From a virus: 46,236 nucleotides of DNA. A model generated the notes under the pieces. It made no database searches. It was not told where the DNA came from and saw only the letters and a program-made list of their open reading frames with translations. The position numbers and the translations under genes are program-made. This document shows, piece by piece, positions 39,309-46,165 of the stretch; position 1 is the stretch's first letter, and each line of letters begins with the position of its first letter. The stretch covers positions 1 through 46,236 of IMG/VR virus record IMGVR_UViG_3300005253_000040; one strand, given 5' to 3'.

Positions 39309-39489
39309 AATGGATATAGTAGAGAAAGATTTCAAAGAAGTGCAGTGGCCAACAGATGTATCTGACCATGAGATTATATTTTTCCTGAAAAAATTGTGTA
39401 CGTTCTCAGTTGATATCAACACCAAAGACCCCGAACTCAAGGATTGGATATACAAGCACAAAGATTGGATTAGAACAGGAAAGGAATAA
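39301..39489 (+). CDS. 62-residue protein between terminase halves
   Basis: MIRMDIVEKDFKEVQWPTDVSDHEIIFFLKKL... acidic, helical. Overlaps the end of the ATPase gene and the start of the next. It may have arrived with the HNH insertion or be older; unassigned. Confidence 0.6.
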   Translation: MIRMDIVEKDFKEVQWPTDVSDHEIIFFLKKLCTFSVDINTKDPELKDWIYKHKDWIRTGKE

Positions 39490-39671
39490 TGTTCAAGTGC
39501 AAAGCCATTTGTGAGTCTGAATCAGATTACCTACAGTCAAGCCACAGAGTAGGCAGGTTCTCCGCTAGCAACGGCTACAAGAAATGCACTCTATGTGGAA
39601 TCATCACCAACACAACTGACTTGAGATGTAGGTGCTGTGGAAGCAAGTTCAAGCTGAGGATACTAGCATGA
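39489..39671 (+). CDS. GYKxC zinc-ribbon protein (paralogue of 5634)
   Basis: 60 residues: CKAICESESDYLQSSHRVG, then NGYKKCTLCGIITN and LRCRCCGSKFKLR. The order GYKxCxxC...CxCCxxxL(R/K) equals that of the gene at 5634 and of short thaumarchaeal ribbon proteins. Lies inside the split terminase region. Confidence 0.68.
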   Translation: MFKCKAICESESDYLQSSHRVGRFSASNGYKKCTLCGIITNTTDLRCRCCGSKFKLRILA

Positions 39672-40303
39672 CAGAGCAAGGACTATTATGGAAAGAAGCA
39701 CCAGAATCACGTTTTGAATTGTACTGCACTTCACCTAATGGTTACTCTACTAGATGCAATATTCTTTTCAAAAAGTTAGAAGATTACAATAAACATAATG
39801 TTGAAGTTCATAAATATAAATTAAATATCAAAGAACTCCCACTTAGACCTAAACGTAGATTCCATACTACTCAGACAGAATTAGACAATAGGGAAAATGG
39901 ACTGTGTTGGTGTGGTAAGCCCAAAGATCAATGGAATAAAAACAAATATGGCAATCCTCAACGTAGAGGTTACTGTAGTGATGAACATTACAAAGATTGG
40001 TGGAAGAGAAATGATAATAACGCATTCCATAGAAGAAAATTTCTTAGACAATCTCCAAGAATCTGTAATGAATGTGGTGCCAAGACAAACTACAGAGAGA
40101 TGGATCACATCATTGCAATTGTATTAGGTGGACATCCTTGGGATTATAGAAACTTGCAATCTCTCTGTGAGGCATGTCACAAGAAAAAAACAGTGTTTGA
40201 TATAAAAATTCTAGCTTGGTGGAAGAGAGACTCTAATTATGATACTGGTTCTATAATACCAAATAACCAACACAGTCTGGAGGAATATGTAACCATTGAC
40301 TGA
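39668..40303 (+). CDS. HNH endonuclease between terminase halves
   Basis: 211 residues from the ATG overlapping the previous stop. The HNH core is RICNECGAKTNYREMDHIIAI...RNLQSLCEACHKKK: Cys pairs 133/136 and 167/170, catalytic D146/H147, N162 and H171. Two further Cys/His groups lie before it (C20...H48; CWCGKP...YCSDEHYKDWW). Homing endonucleases often interrupt or sit beside packaging genes. It overlaps the nuclease-half gene by eight bases. The gene may have split the terminase, or may use its intron-less position to spread. Confidence 0.85.
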   Translation: MTEQGLLWKEAPESRFELYCTSPNGYSTRCNILFKKLEDYNKHNVEVHKYKLNIKELPLRPKRRFHTTQTELDNRENGLCWCGKPKDQWNKNKYGNPQRRGYCSDEHYKDWWKRNDNNAFHRRKFLRQSPRICNECGAKTNYREMDHIIAIVLGGHPWDYRNLQSLCEACHKKKTVFDIKILAWWKRDSNYDTGSIIPNNQHSLEEYVTID

Positions 40304-41069
40304 AGGAAAAATCAATCAACCAAATCCAATTGCAGGATTCTTCCATGGAATAGATCCAGCAACAAAGGGAGACTACTATACTGATATTGTACAGGTACTG
40401 CCAGCTAAACCAAAACAAACTCTACTCCAACCTGGGCAGAAGTTCAAGTGGATTCCCTACATATGTCACATTATGAGATTAAAGAAGATGGATCCTGATG
40501 ATATCATTGACCAACAAATCAAAGTCTTCAACAGATTCCCCCCCCTTATTGCCAAGATAGATACCTCTAGAGAAGACTTTCTGACAAATGCACTGCAGAG
40601 AAAATATGGAGAGTCCAAAATAATGCCAGTAAAATTTCTAAACTCTGGTACTAGTAATACAAAGTTCCATCTCAAGCAAGTCGGTTACTCCTACATCAAT
40701 GCTGGTTATGAGTGGCCTAATGACCGTGTACTAGAGGAACGAGGTTATCTTAGATTTGCAAAACTGCTTCGCATTCTAAAGAAAGAGATGATGCACGAAT
40801 TAGTTACTTCGACAGACAGTGGCAGGATATCATTTGGACATCCTGCTGGAAAGCACAACGACTTGGTACATGGTTGGGAACTTTCCCTGGATGCTGTAAT
40901 GGAGTTCCAGCAAAAGAATCTGGGATATGAGAAACGCAAGAACGACCAGAAAGCATTTGATACCATACAGGATACAATGTATGACGATTACGATGATGTA
41001 GAGAAGAGAGCTATGGGGGATATATCAGAAATACCTTCAGGCAGTTCTGCTTTTCAGTTACCATACTAA
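40296..41069 (+). CDS. terL: Terminase large subunit, nuclease part (split)
   Basis: 257 residues forming the RNase H-like nuclease that cuts concatemers. GFFHGIDPATKGDYYTDIVQV (D20, with D30), PPLIAKIDTSRED (D89) and GKHNDLVHGWELSLDAV (D189) give the three conserved acidic positions in the right order. Starts with TTG overlapping the HNH gene. Together with the ATPase protein at 38256 it would make a complete terminase of about 600 residues; the two must associate or act separately. Ends in a charged tail. Confidence 0.85.
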   Translation: MTEGKINQPNPIAGFFHGIDPATKGDYYTDIVQVLPAKPKQTLLQPGQKFKWIPYICHIMRLKKMDPDDIIDQQIKVFNRFPPLIAKIDTSREDFLTNALQRKYGESKIMPVKFLNSGTSNTKFHLKQVGYSYINAGYEWPNDRVLEERGYLRFAKLLRILKKEMMHELVTSTDSGRISFGHPAGKHNDLVHGWELSLDAVMEFQQKNLGYEKRKNDQKAFDTIQDTMYDDYDDVEKRAMGDISEIPSGSSAFQLPY

Positions 41070-41119
41070 ACTCATTTATTCAACCTACAACCATATTACG
41101 TCTGTTGACCCTTTAACTG

Positions 41120-41217
41120 TTGCAGGCTAGAAGAGGAAATAGGATAAGCGGAGTAGAGAAAACAATATTATCTAATACCTCCAGGCTTTAGAAGTTTGAA
41201 ACCATTGATGCCTGCAA
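41120..41217 (+). ncRNA. Candidate structured RNA or packaging site
   Basis: The 8-bp perfect stem closing 41120-41217 and the inner GAGG...CCTC pairing (41133-41136 with 41178-41181), supported by TAG/CTA and ATAA/TTAT pairs, give a nested fold. It lies directly after the terminase nuclease gene. Strand and transcription are assumed. Confidence 0.4.
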
Positions 41218-41400
41218 TATTTTTATTCTAGTGTGCCCTTCTCTAATCAAGTCTCTCTGAACTGTACATATGCACGTACACTCGGAATTGTGCTTCCAAT
41301 GAGGTTGCATTGAAAGGAGGAGAGATGTCTGTAAGGGGAATCAATGTAACCTGTTGATTCTGAAGCGTGGCGTGAGGGCAGCGTGGAAACACAAACCCAA

Positions 41401-41464
41401 TAGAGTAGACAACTTACAGGCTTTCAATCATATACTTTATTTACTAATACTCTAACTCAAATTA
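41401..41464 (+). promoter_or_regulatory. Promoter region of the virion-protein pair
   Basis: TAGAGTAGACAACTT (41401-41415) repeats 14 of 15 bases of the element before the portal gene. A TATA-like CTTTATTTA follows at about 41433-41441, roughly 25-30 bases before the TTG start at 41465. Confidence 0.5.
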
Positions 41465-42229
41465 TTGACTGAACTTACTATCAGAGAGAGAGGTCCAATT
41501 AGTGGAAACTCACAATATGCTGATGCTCTACTGCAAACTGGAGCAATTGCAGTTGATCAAGACAGCTACTCCACAGATCCAGATTCTACGGTTCTCGATA
41601 GGGTGTACAACGTAAAGGGACTCGATAACATGCACTTCGAGATTGAGAACACTGGTGTAAATCCACTTACTTTTAAAATTGAAAAAGCAAGAAAAGAGTT
41701 CAAACTTCTTTCTAGCTTACTGGAGGCAGACTTTGACCAAGAAATTAAAGCAAACACAGATGTATTGGCTTTAGTAGCTGCATTTGGAACTGCAACTTTG
41801 GCATCTGTCTTAGCTGGTGATACTCTAACAATTAATGGAAATCTTTACACAGCCGTAGCTGGTGTGAAAGCAAACAATACTCAATTCTCGATTGATGGAA
41901 CTGATACTGTAGATGCAGCAGATTTGGTAGATTCTATAACTAATGATACTAGACAAGGAACGCTAGCAGATGTTACAGCAGCAAATGTGGCTGGTGTTGT
42001 TACACTTACATCCACTGCAATAGGAAGTGCTGGAAATGCAGTTACTTTAGCATCAAGTAATGGAACTAGATTGGCAGTAAGTGGAGCTACTTTTGCAGGC
42101 GGAGTAGATAATATTTCCATAGATGACATTGTTGATATTTCTCCAGAGAGTACAGCAATTAGAATTAAGGTAAGAAGGCAAACTGCTGGAATGAGTACAA
42201 CACTGGCAGGAATTGTGAGTGTTAATTAG
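41465..42229 (+). CDS. Virion protein with phage beta-sandwich module
   Basis: 254 residues. Residues 118-217 (GDTLTINGNLYTAVAGVKANNTQFSID..., TLADVTAANVAGVVTLTSTAIGSAGNAVTLASSNGTRLAVSGATFAGG) follow a module frequent in phage capsid-fibre and tail proteins. The first 100 residues look like a virion attachment domain. The start is TTG. It is followed immediately by the gene at 42230, so both are co-expressed, separated from other structural genes by the terminase operon and the structured gap. Confidence 0.7.
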   Translation: MTELTIRERGPISGNSQYADALLQTGAIAVDQDSYSTDPDSTVLDRVYNVKGLDNMHFEIENTGVNPLTFKIEKARKEFKLLSSLLEADFDQEIKANTDVLALVAAFGTATLASVLAGDTLTINGNLYTAVAGVKANNTQFSIDGTDTVDAADLVDSITNDTRQGTLADVTAANVAGVVTLTSTAIGSAGNAVTLASSNGTRLAVSGATFAGGVDNISIDDIVDISPESTAIRIKVRRQTAGMSTTLAGIVSVN

Positions 42230-43237
42230 GTGAATTGTTTGGGTGCTACTAGAATTAAAAGTGGAGATGGATTAAAATCTGTAACAGCTGGAATTACAGC
42301 TAGTACCACACAAACACAAGGACAACAACCATTAGTTTCTGATCTTAATGAAGTAAGTGTAGTAGCAAATTTAGATGATGTTGTAACTTTACCTGAGGCA
42401 GTAGCTGGTAGAGAAACTACAATAGTAAATGATGGTGCAAATACATTACAAATATTCCCAGCATCTGGTGATGATTTAGGAAATGGAATTAATATTTCAA
42501 CTCAACTTGAAACAAATGAACAGGTTGAATTTATTAGCTTTTCATCAACTACTTGGAAAATTGAAGCGTCTACTGAAATATTTCATGCAGAAATGCATGA
42601 TGAAGATAATAGTGATGCATTTGTTATAGCAGCACAGAACAATGTGCAAGGCTATCATTCTGCTGGTCTGGTGATGGGTGATGTAGCAGGCTGGGTATTT
42701 GATGCTGGAGGAGCTGGAACATCTTTCCCTATTGCTAGTATAGCAGATGCTGGAAGTGGTGACATTACAGTAACTACAACTGGAACTCATGGTCTTGCAA
42801 TAGGTGATATTGTTACTCATTCTAATTTATCTGATGCTGCATACGAAGGCGTTTTTGTAGTAAAGACAGTCCCCACTACAACAACTTATACTGTTACTGC
42901 TGTATTTACTGCAACAGACACTGGAACAATGGACCAGCCAGCAACGTTATCTGTAAATGATATTGCTGTGGGTGCTTATGCTATAGATTATTCTCTAAGT
43001 GGTACAACTGCAACTAATAACGAAACATTTGATTTTGAAATATATCGTAATGCAGATAAAGTTGTAGGTACAAAAAGAACCAGCAAATTTGGTACTGGTG
43101 GGGATTTTAGGACTGTAGCTGGTTGTAGTATTGTCGATATTGCATCAGGCGATAAAGTATGTCTGGTTTTGGAAAATCAAGATACTGCTGGTAATTTTAC
43201 AATAGAAGATATTAGTGTCAGACTAATTAGATTATAG
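42230..43237 (+). CDS. Virion fibre-like protein with C1q/TNF-like end
   Basis: 335 residues from a GTG that directly follows the previous stop. Residues 52-86 (VVTLPEAVAGRETTIVNDGANTLQIFPASGDDLGNG) match a motif common in phage fibres. The middle holds GDITVTTTGTHGLAIGDIVTHSN, a typical beta module. The last 90 residues (TFDFEIYRNADKVVGTKRTSKF..., KVCLVLENQDTAGNFTIEDISVRLIRL) resemble a C1q/TNF-like jelly roll. Probably displayed on the capsid or tail surface. Confidence 0.7.
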   Translation: MNCLGATRIKSGDGLKSVTAGITASTTQTQGQQPLVSDLNEVSVVANLDDVVTLPEAVAGRETTIVNDGANTLQIFPASGDDLGNGINISTQLETNEQVEFISFSSTTWKIEASTEIFHAEMHDEDNSDAFVIAAQNNVQGYHSAGLVMGDVAGWVFDAGGAGTSFPIASIADAGSGDITVTTTGTHGLAIGDIVTHSNLSDAAYEGVFVVKTVPTTTTYTVTAVFTATDTGTMDQPATLSVNDIAVGAYAIDYSLSGTTATNNETFDFEIYRNADKVVGTKRTSKFGTGGDFRTVAGCSIVDIASGDKVCLVLENQDTAGNFTIEDISVRLIRL

Positions 43238-43249
43238 AATATTTTATAA

Positions 43250-43369
43250 TGTTATGAAACCTACATTCAGTTTGAGGATGAGGAAACTTACCAAGATGGT
43301 GAAGACATTATTGAAAATACATTTGACAGTGCAGAGGAAGCAACAGAGTATCTATTGAAATCTCTTTAG
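43250..43369 (+). pseudogene. Acidic open frame without a start codon
   Basis: The frame translates to an acidic, gene-like string (CYETYIQFEDEETYQDGEDI...) that ends in TAG, but it is preceded by TAA and has no ATG, GTG or TTG near its beginning. The overlapping ATG frame gives only an implausible basic peptide. It could be a gene remnant or a gene with a sequencing error upstream. Confidence 0.35.
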
Positions 43370-43474
43370 TGTAAGATATGCTGCACAAATAGTTAGTTTA
43401 ACTCCTGAATGATCTGATAATCTTCTATTACATGCTCTACAAATTGATGTATCTGCAGGAAAGTAACCACTCAT
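43352..43474 (-). CDS. 40-residue CxxC protein
   Basis: MSGYFPADTSICRACNRRLSDHSGVKLTICAAYLTLKRFQ has CxxC, H and a later Cys. ATG overlaps the stop of the coiled-coil gene. Last gene of the minus operon starting at 45561. Confidence 0.58.
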   Translation of the reverse strand: MSGYFPADTSICRACNRRLSDHSGVKLTICAAYLTLKRFQ

Positions 43475-44079
43475 TTCTCTTGAGCTTCTCTAGCAAATTT
43501 TTCACCCCAAGTTTCTGTAGGCTTTGACATCTCTTCTAGTTTCTGCTTTACTGCCTCATACTTTTTTTGTACTACCTGTATTTCATCTTGGAGTACTTTC
43601 TTTTGTCTCTTGAGAATCTGATTCTCCTTTTCTATCATAATACCAGTTCCTTTGTGAGACTCTACTTCCTTTATGAGACGTTTGATTTTAGAATCTTGTT
43701 GAGCTATAGTGATTCCATTCTTACCGTTATCCTCTTCGAGTTGTTTGATTTCTGCTGCCTTTTTCACATGTAGTTTGTTTGATTCAACAAGATCTTTTCT
43801 AAAATCATCACTGGATTTTTTCCACTTCTCTACTTCCTCAAGCAGTTTCTTCTTTTTTTCATTGAGAAGATCACATGCTTGATTCAGTCCATTATTCAAC
43901 TCCTTATAGTATCTGACATCAGCTTTGATCTTGTCCATTATCTCTTTTATTTTGAGTGGTTCCTTCAAAATATCTGTCCAACCTCTGTTGTCAACGTACT
44001 TTAACCAATTCTTGTAACTGTTGGCATCCTCTTTGAGCTTCTCAAACTCTTTTTTGGTTAGTGGAATACTAATCGTCAT
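43471..44079 (-). CDS. Long coiled-coil protein (202 aa)
   Basis: After a basic start (MTISIPLTKKEFEKLKEDANSY), residues 30-190 are heptad repeats rich in Lys and Glu (KKLLEEVEKWKKSSDDF..., AEIKQLEEDNGKNGITIAQQDSKIKRLIKEVES). It likely forms a rod-shaped dimer. It could scaffold other operon products or act on host structures. No enzymatic motif. Confidence 0.75.
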   Translation of the reverse strand: MTISIPLTKKEFEKLKEDANSYKNWLKYVDNRGWTDILKEPLKIKEIMDKIKADVRYYKELNNGLNQACDLLNEKKKKLLEEVEKWKKSSDDFRKDLVESNKLHVKKAAEIKQLEEDNGKNGITIAQQDSKIKRLIKEVESHKGTGIMIEKENQILKRQKKVLQDEIQVVQKKYEAVKQKLEEMSKPTETWGEKFAREAQEK

Positions 44080-44246
44080 TAGAAACCAAACCTTTTACTA
44101 TTAATAATAATCTCAATATACTTGTACTCTTTAGGATTGATGAACTCAAATTTTTTGAGATTTAATAAATGGATTTTGCCATCTGGAATCCACTGTATGG
44201 TTCTAATTTTCTTTACACGTAGAAGACTAACCTCTAATCTAATCAT
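44079..44246 (-). CDS. 55-residue hypothetical protein
   Basis: MIRLEVSLLRVKKIRTIQWIPDGKIHLLNLKKFEFINPKEYKYIEIIINSKRFGF, basic and beta-prone. TAATG overlap with the next gene and ATGA-type overlap with the one before. Unassigned. Confidence 0.62.
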   Translation of the reverse strand: MIRLEVSLLRVKKIRTIQWIPDGKIHLLNLKKFEFINPKEYKYIEIIINSKRFGF

Positions 44247-44452
44247 TTAATCAAATTCTCCATAGTATCAATCAAATCTCTAATATCTGCTTCATCCATA
44301 AAATGTATATCCTCATTAACTACTAACACAACTACTTCCTTATCAAACATAGGTTGTAAAACCTTTTGAATCTTCTCACCAATCAGTGCTTTGAATGCTT
44401 TATCATAAGCCTGTAATCCTGGAACTCTAACTAGAACAGCTTGTTTCTTCAT
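44243..44452 (-). CDS. 69-residue alpha/beta protein
   Basis: KQAVLVRVPGLQAYDKAFKALIGEKIQKVLQPMFDKEVVVLVVNEDIHFMDEADIRDLIDTMENLIK shows strand-helix-strand-helix order. Unassigned; tightly packed in the operon. Confidence 0.66.
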   Translation of the reverse strand: MKKQAVLVRVPGLQAYDKAFKALIGEKIQKVLQPMFDKEVVVLVVNEDIHFMDEADIRDLIDTMENLIK

Positions 44453-44453
44453 T

Positions 44454-44624
44454 TTAATTTCCCTTCATTTCATTTTTTACTTCGTTGAAACATTTAGTAT
44501 GAAGAGTGGTCTCACACGGAGTTTCTACAATACAGTCTACAGGCAGTCTACAAACAAAACATGTAGGTTGAATAAAATTCTCCACATTGGAACCCTCAAT
44601 ATACCATTTTGCGTCTTTCCTCAT
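44454..44624 (-). CDS. RING/treble-clef-like zinc protein (56 aa)
   Basis: From ATG 44624 (overlapping the upstream TGA). TCFVCRLPVDCIVETPCETTLHTKCFNEV gives CxxC, C..., H and C ligands in RING-like order. An internal zinc domain for protein or DNA contacts is likely. A start at 44636 is possible. Confidence 0.65.
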   Translation of the reverse strand: MRKDAKWYIEGSNVENFIQPTCFVCRLPVDCIVETPCETTLHTKCFNEVKNEMKGN

Positions 44625-44767
44625 TCTTTCCACCATACAGAACCGCTAAAATCAGCATCATATCTTACACCTTTTTTAACAAATATTTCAAATGTTTGGC
44701 AATCTACTCCATCAGCACTCACAACTGTAAGGATTAATTTACCATCCTCGTTGGCTACAAATTCCAT
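44621..44767 (-). CDS. 48-residue beta-rich protein
   Basis: MEFVANEDGKLILTVVSADGVDCQTFEIFVKKGVRYDADFSGSVWWKE reads as four to five short strands. ATGA overlap with the next gene. Unassigned. Confidence 0.62.
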   Translation of the reverse strand: MEFVANEDGKLILTVVSADGVDCQTFEIFVKKGVRYDADFSGSVWWKE

Positions 44768-44768
44768 A

Positions 44769-45005
44769 TTATTTCACCAAACTCTCCGCAGTCCAAGTTT
44801 GGTTATATTCTTTCTTACAACCATTACACATGTAAATTCCACAATTTCTCTCTGGTTGATTAGTTACACGTATGGGATTATGACCTAGAATAATTCCATG
44901 TAGTCTCTCACCATTAGAGAAGAATCCATAGTAACTAGAATCAAACTCATCAAACTCTACATCCTTGTAGAATATTCTATAGTAGAGTTTGTGTAATCTA
45001 TTCAT
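44769..45005 (-). CDS. 78-residue zinc-binding protein
   Basis: The N-terminal part is rich in Tyr and acidic residues (VEFDEFDSSYYGFFSNGERLHG); then NCGIYMCNGCKKEYN gives C-x4-CxxC. Overlaps the previous gene by eight bases. Unassigned. Confidence 0.66.
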   Translation of the reverse strand: MNRLHKLYYRIFYKDVEFDEFDSSYYGFFSNGERLHGIILGHNPIRVTNQPERNCGIYMCNGCKKEYNQTWTAESLVK

Positions 45006-45141
45006 TTTCTATCACATTCATCTCTAATAGTTCCATCTTAAATTTAACTTCCATCTTGTTTGTTGCTTCCATAAATTCTATTACAACAGGATCCATCAAT
45101 ACACCCTTTCTAATGAACCAGTCAGTAATTGGAGTTTTCAT
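44998..45141 (-). CDS. 47-residue helical protein
   Basis: MKTPITDWFIRKGVLMDPVVIEFMEATNKMEVKFKMELLEMNVIENE, helical and Met-rich. Starts on the previous stop (ATGA). Unassigned. Confidence 0.62.
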   Translation of the reverse strand: MKTPITDWFIRKGVLMDPVVIEFMEATNKMEVKFKMELLEMNVIENE

Positions 45142-45239
45142 TTTACTAACTGTCTCCTGTAAAATTCAGCAGTAGACATTCCTTTACTAGAGCCGTACCA
45201 ACTTGCATCTACTAGTTTTAACCATTCTTGTATAGTCAT
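45138..45239 (-). CDS. 33-residue protein
   Basis: MTIQEWLKLVDASWYGSSKGMSTAEFYRRQLVK is preceded by a good ribosome site (GGAGAAG) and overlaps both neighbours. Too short to assign. Confidence 0.55.
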   Translation of the reverse strand: MTIQEWLKLVDASWYGSSKGMSTAEFYRRQLVK

Positions 45240-45370
45240 TTTTTCTTCTCCTTTTCATCCATCAAACTAATCAATACATCCTCAAAAGTATCTCCCATTT
45301 TTCCAAACGTCCTTAATCTTGTACGTGTGGATGAAGATATTGCAATTGTAGTGTCCGTAACTCTACCCAT
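45236..45370 (-). CDS. Antitoxin-like (RHH-type) small protein
   Basis: 44 residues: RVTDTTIAISSSTRTRLRTFGKMGDTFEDVLISLMDEKEKKK. The order TtI.is..tr.rLr.fG..GdtfedVl..L is that of many archaeal VapB/RHH-like small proteins. No toxin gene is next to it, so a transcription or host-toxin-neutralising role is possible. Confidence 0.66.
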   Translation of the reverse strand: MGRVTDTTIAISSSTRTRLRTFGKMGDTFEDVLISLMDEKEKKK

Positions 45371-45375
45371 TAATC

Positions 45376-45561
45376 TCACAACGCCCTTGAAAAAATTGAT
45401 TGTTCTTTTAGAATCTCACACATAGATACTCTGTCTGCAACTTCTACAAATTTGTGTTCAGCAAAGCAATTTGGATAAAAACATTGAATAAAACACGTAT
45501 CACCATCATTACATTTGCTTAATCCATTCTCTAAAAATAGTGTTTTTCCCATAGGTACCAT
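45376..45561 (-). CDS. Cys-rich zinc protein, first gene of minus operon
   Basis: 61 residues (or 58 from the second ATG). CNDGDTCFIQCFYPNCFAEHKFVEVADRVSMC has six cysteines and a His. First gene after the operator at 45586. A regulator or host-take-over factor is plausible, but no family is recognised. Confidence 0.68.
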   Translation of the reverse strand: MVPMGKTLFLENGLSKCNDGDTCFIQCFYPNCFAEHKFVEVADRVSMCEILKEQSIFSRAL

Positions 45562-45565
45562 AGGA

Positions 45566-45612
45566 ATGTGCCCTTATTAAAGATAGTGCCCAATGGGTAC
45601 TGATAAATAATA
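45566..45612. promoter_or_regulatory. Divergent early promoter with exact operator copy
   Basis: GTGCCCAATGGGTAC (45586-45600) lies between a plus-facing TTATTAAAG (45574-45582) and a minus-facing TATTATTTATC (about 45602-45612). An extra GTGCCC is at 45568-45573. The 15-base core is identical to that at 7724-7738. Drives the gene sets 45561 (minus) and 45631 (plus). Confidence 0.8.
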
Positions 45613-45630
45613 CCACTGTGACTAGAAAAC

Positions 45631-45915
45631 ATGGTAAAAATCTATGTTGGATGGAGTGAAGGATCTTACGGTTCAGGGGGCTATTTACAATCTGCTTCTT
45701 TAGATAGATTTGCTTTCATTAAGAATCTTGTACAAAGTTCAATGAGTGCTGATGATATTGAGGTTTTTGATTCTGAAACAATGGAACATCTATACGATTG
45801 TGATTGTTTACATATGTACACAGATCATCATTGGTGCAGTTGTCCTGACTGTAAAGACAATGATGAAACTGTTAGATGGTTAGTAGAAAATAAAATAGGA
45901 AATTACCATGACTGA
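45631..45915 (+). CDS. 94-residue protein with Cys/His cluster
   Basis: MVKIYVGWSEGSYGSGGYLQSASLDRFAFIKNLV, then CDCLHMYTDHHWCSCPDCKD: five Cys and three His within 20 residues, a zinc cluster. First gene of the plus-strand set that crosses the genome join. Function unknown. Confidence 0.72.
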   Translation: MVKIYVGWSEGSYGSGGYLQSASLDRFAFIKNLVQSSMSADDIEVFDSETMEHLYDCDCLHMYTDHHWCSCPDCKDNDETVRWLVENKIGNYHD

Positions 45916-46165
45916 AAGAATCAAACTAACAGAAGATGATAAGAAATTGATAGAACATTTTTGGTATGATCACAACAAAGAATTAACTCAATATGGATAT
46001 CATGATTCTATTTCAAAACTAGTACATAATATGAAACAAATCCTAGAGAATCAAGAGATAGTAGAGAGATTGAAAGAGAAGTTTGAAACTCTACAATGGA
46101 GTGAAACTTTTCAAGGATTTGAAGTGAAAACCATTCTTCAATCAATACTAGGAGAGCAGAAATGA
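45908..46165 (+). CDS. 85-residue helical protein crossing the join
   Basis: TEDDKKLIEHFWYDHNKELTQYGYHDSISKLVHNMKQILENQEIVERLKEKFETLQ is helical and charged. Ends at TGA 46163-46165, equal to 48-50 at the left end, overlapping the next ATG. Unassigned. Confidence 0.72.
   Translation: MTERIKLTEDDKKLIEHFWYDHNKELTQYGYHDSISKLVHNMKQILENQEIVERLKEKFETLQWSETFQGFEVKTILQSILGEQK

Larger units (their letters stand above)
41070..41464. other. 395-base non-coding region with several stem-loops
   Basis: No convincing gene. A long-range stem TTGCAGGC/GCCTGCAA (41120-41127 with 41210-41217) encloses a GAGG/CCTC stem. Further hairpins are TGTAC/GTACA (41263-41280), CAATG/CATTG (41297-41312) and GAATCAA/TTGATTC (41338-41360). 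A GTGCCC half-site is at 41233 after a T-rich TATA-like stretch. A ten-codon frame with a strong AAGGAGG site starts at 41325. It could be a non-coding RNA, a packaging site or both. Confidence 0.6.

Noticed and set aside
38256-41069. Split intein or intron explaining the divided terminase
   Set aside because: The ATPase part does not end in an intein-like block and the nuclease part does not begin after one; the frames between overlap as normal genes. An intron cannot be fully excluded without RNA.
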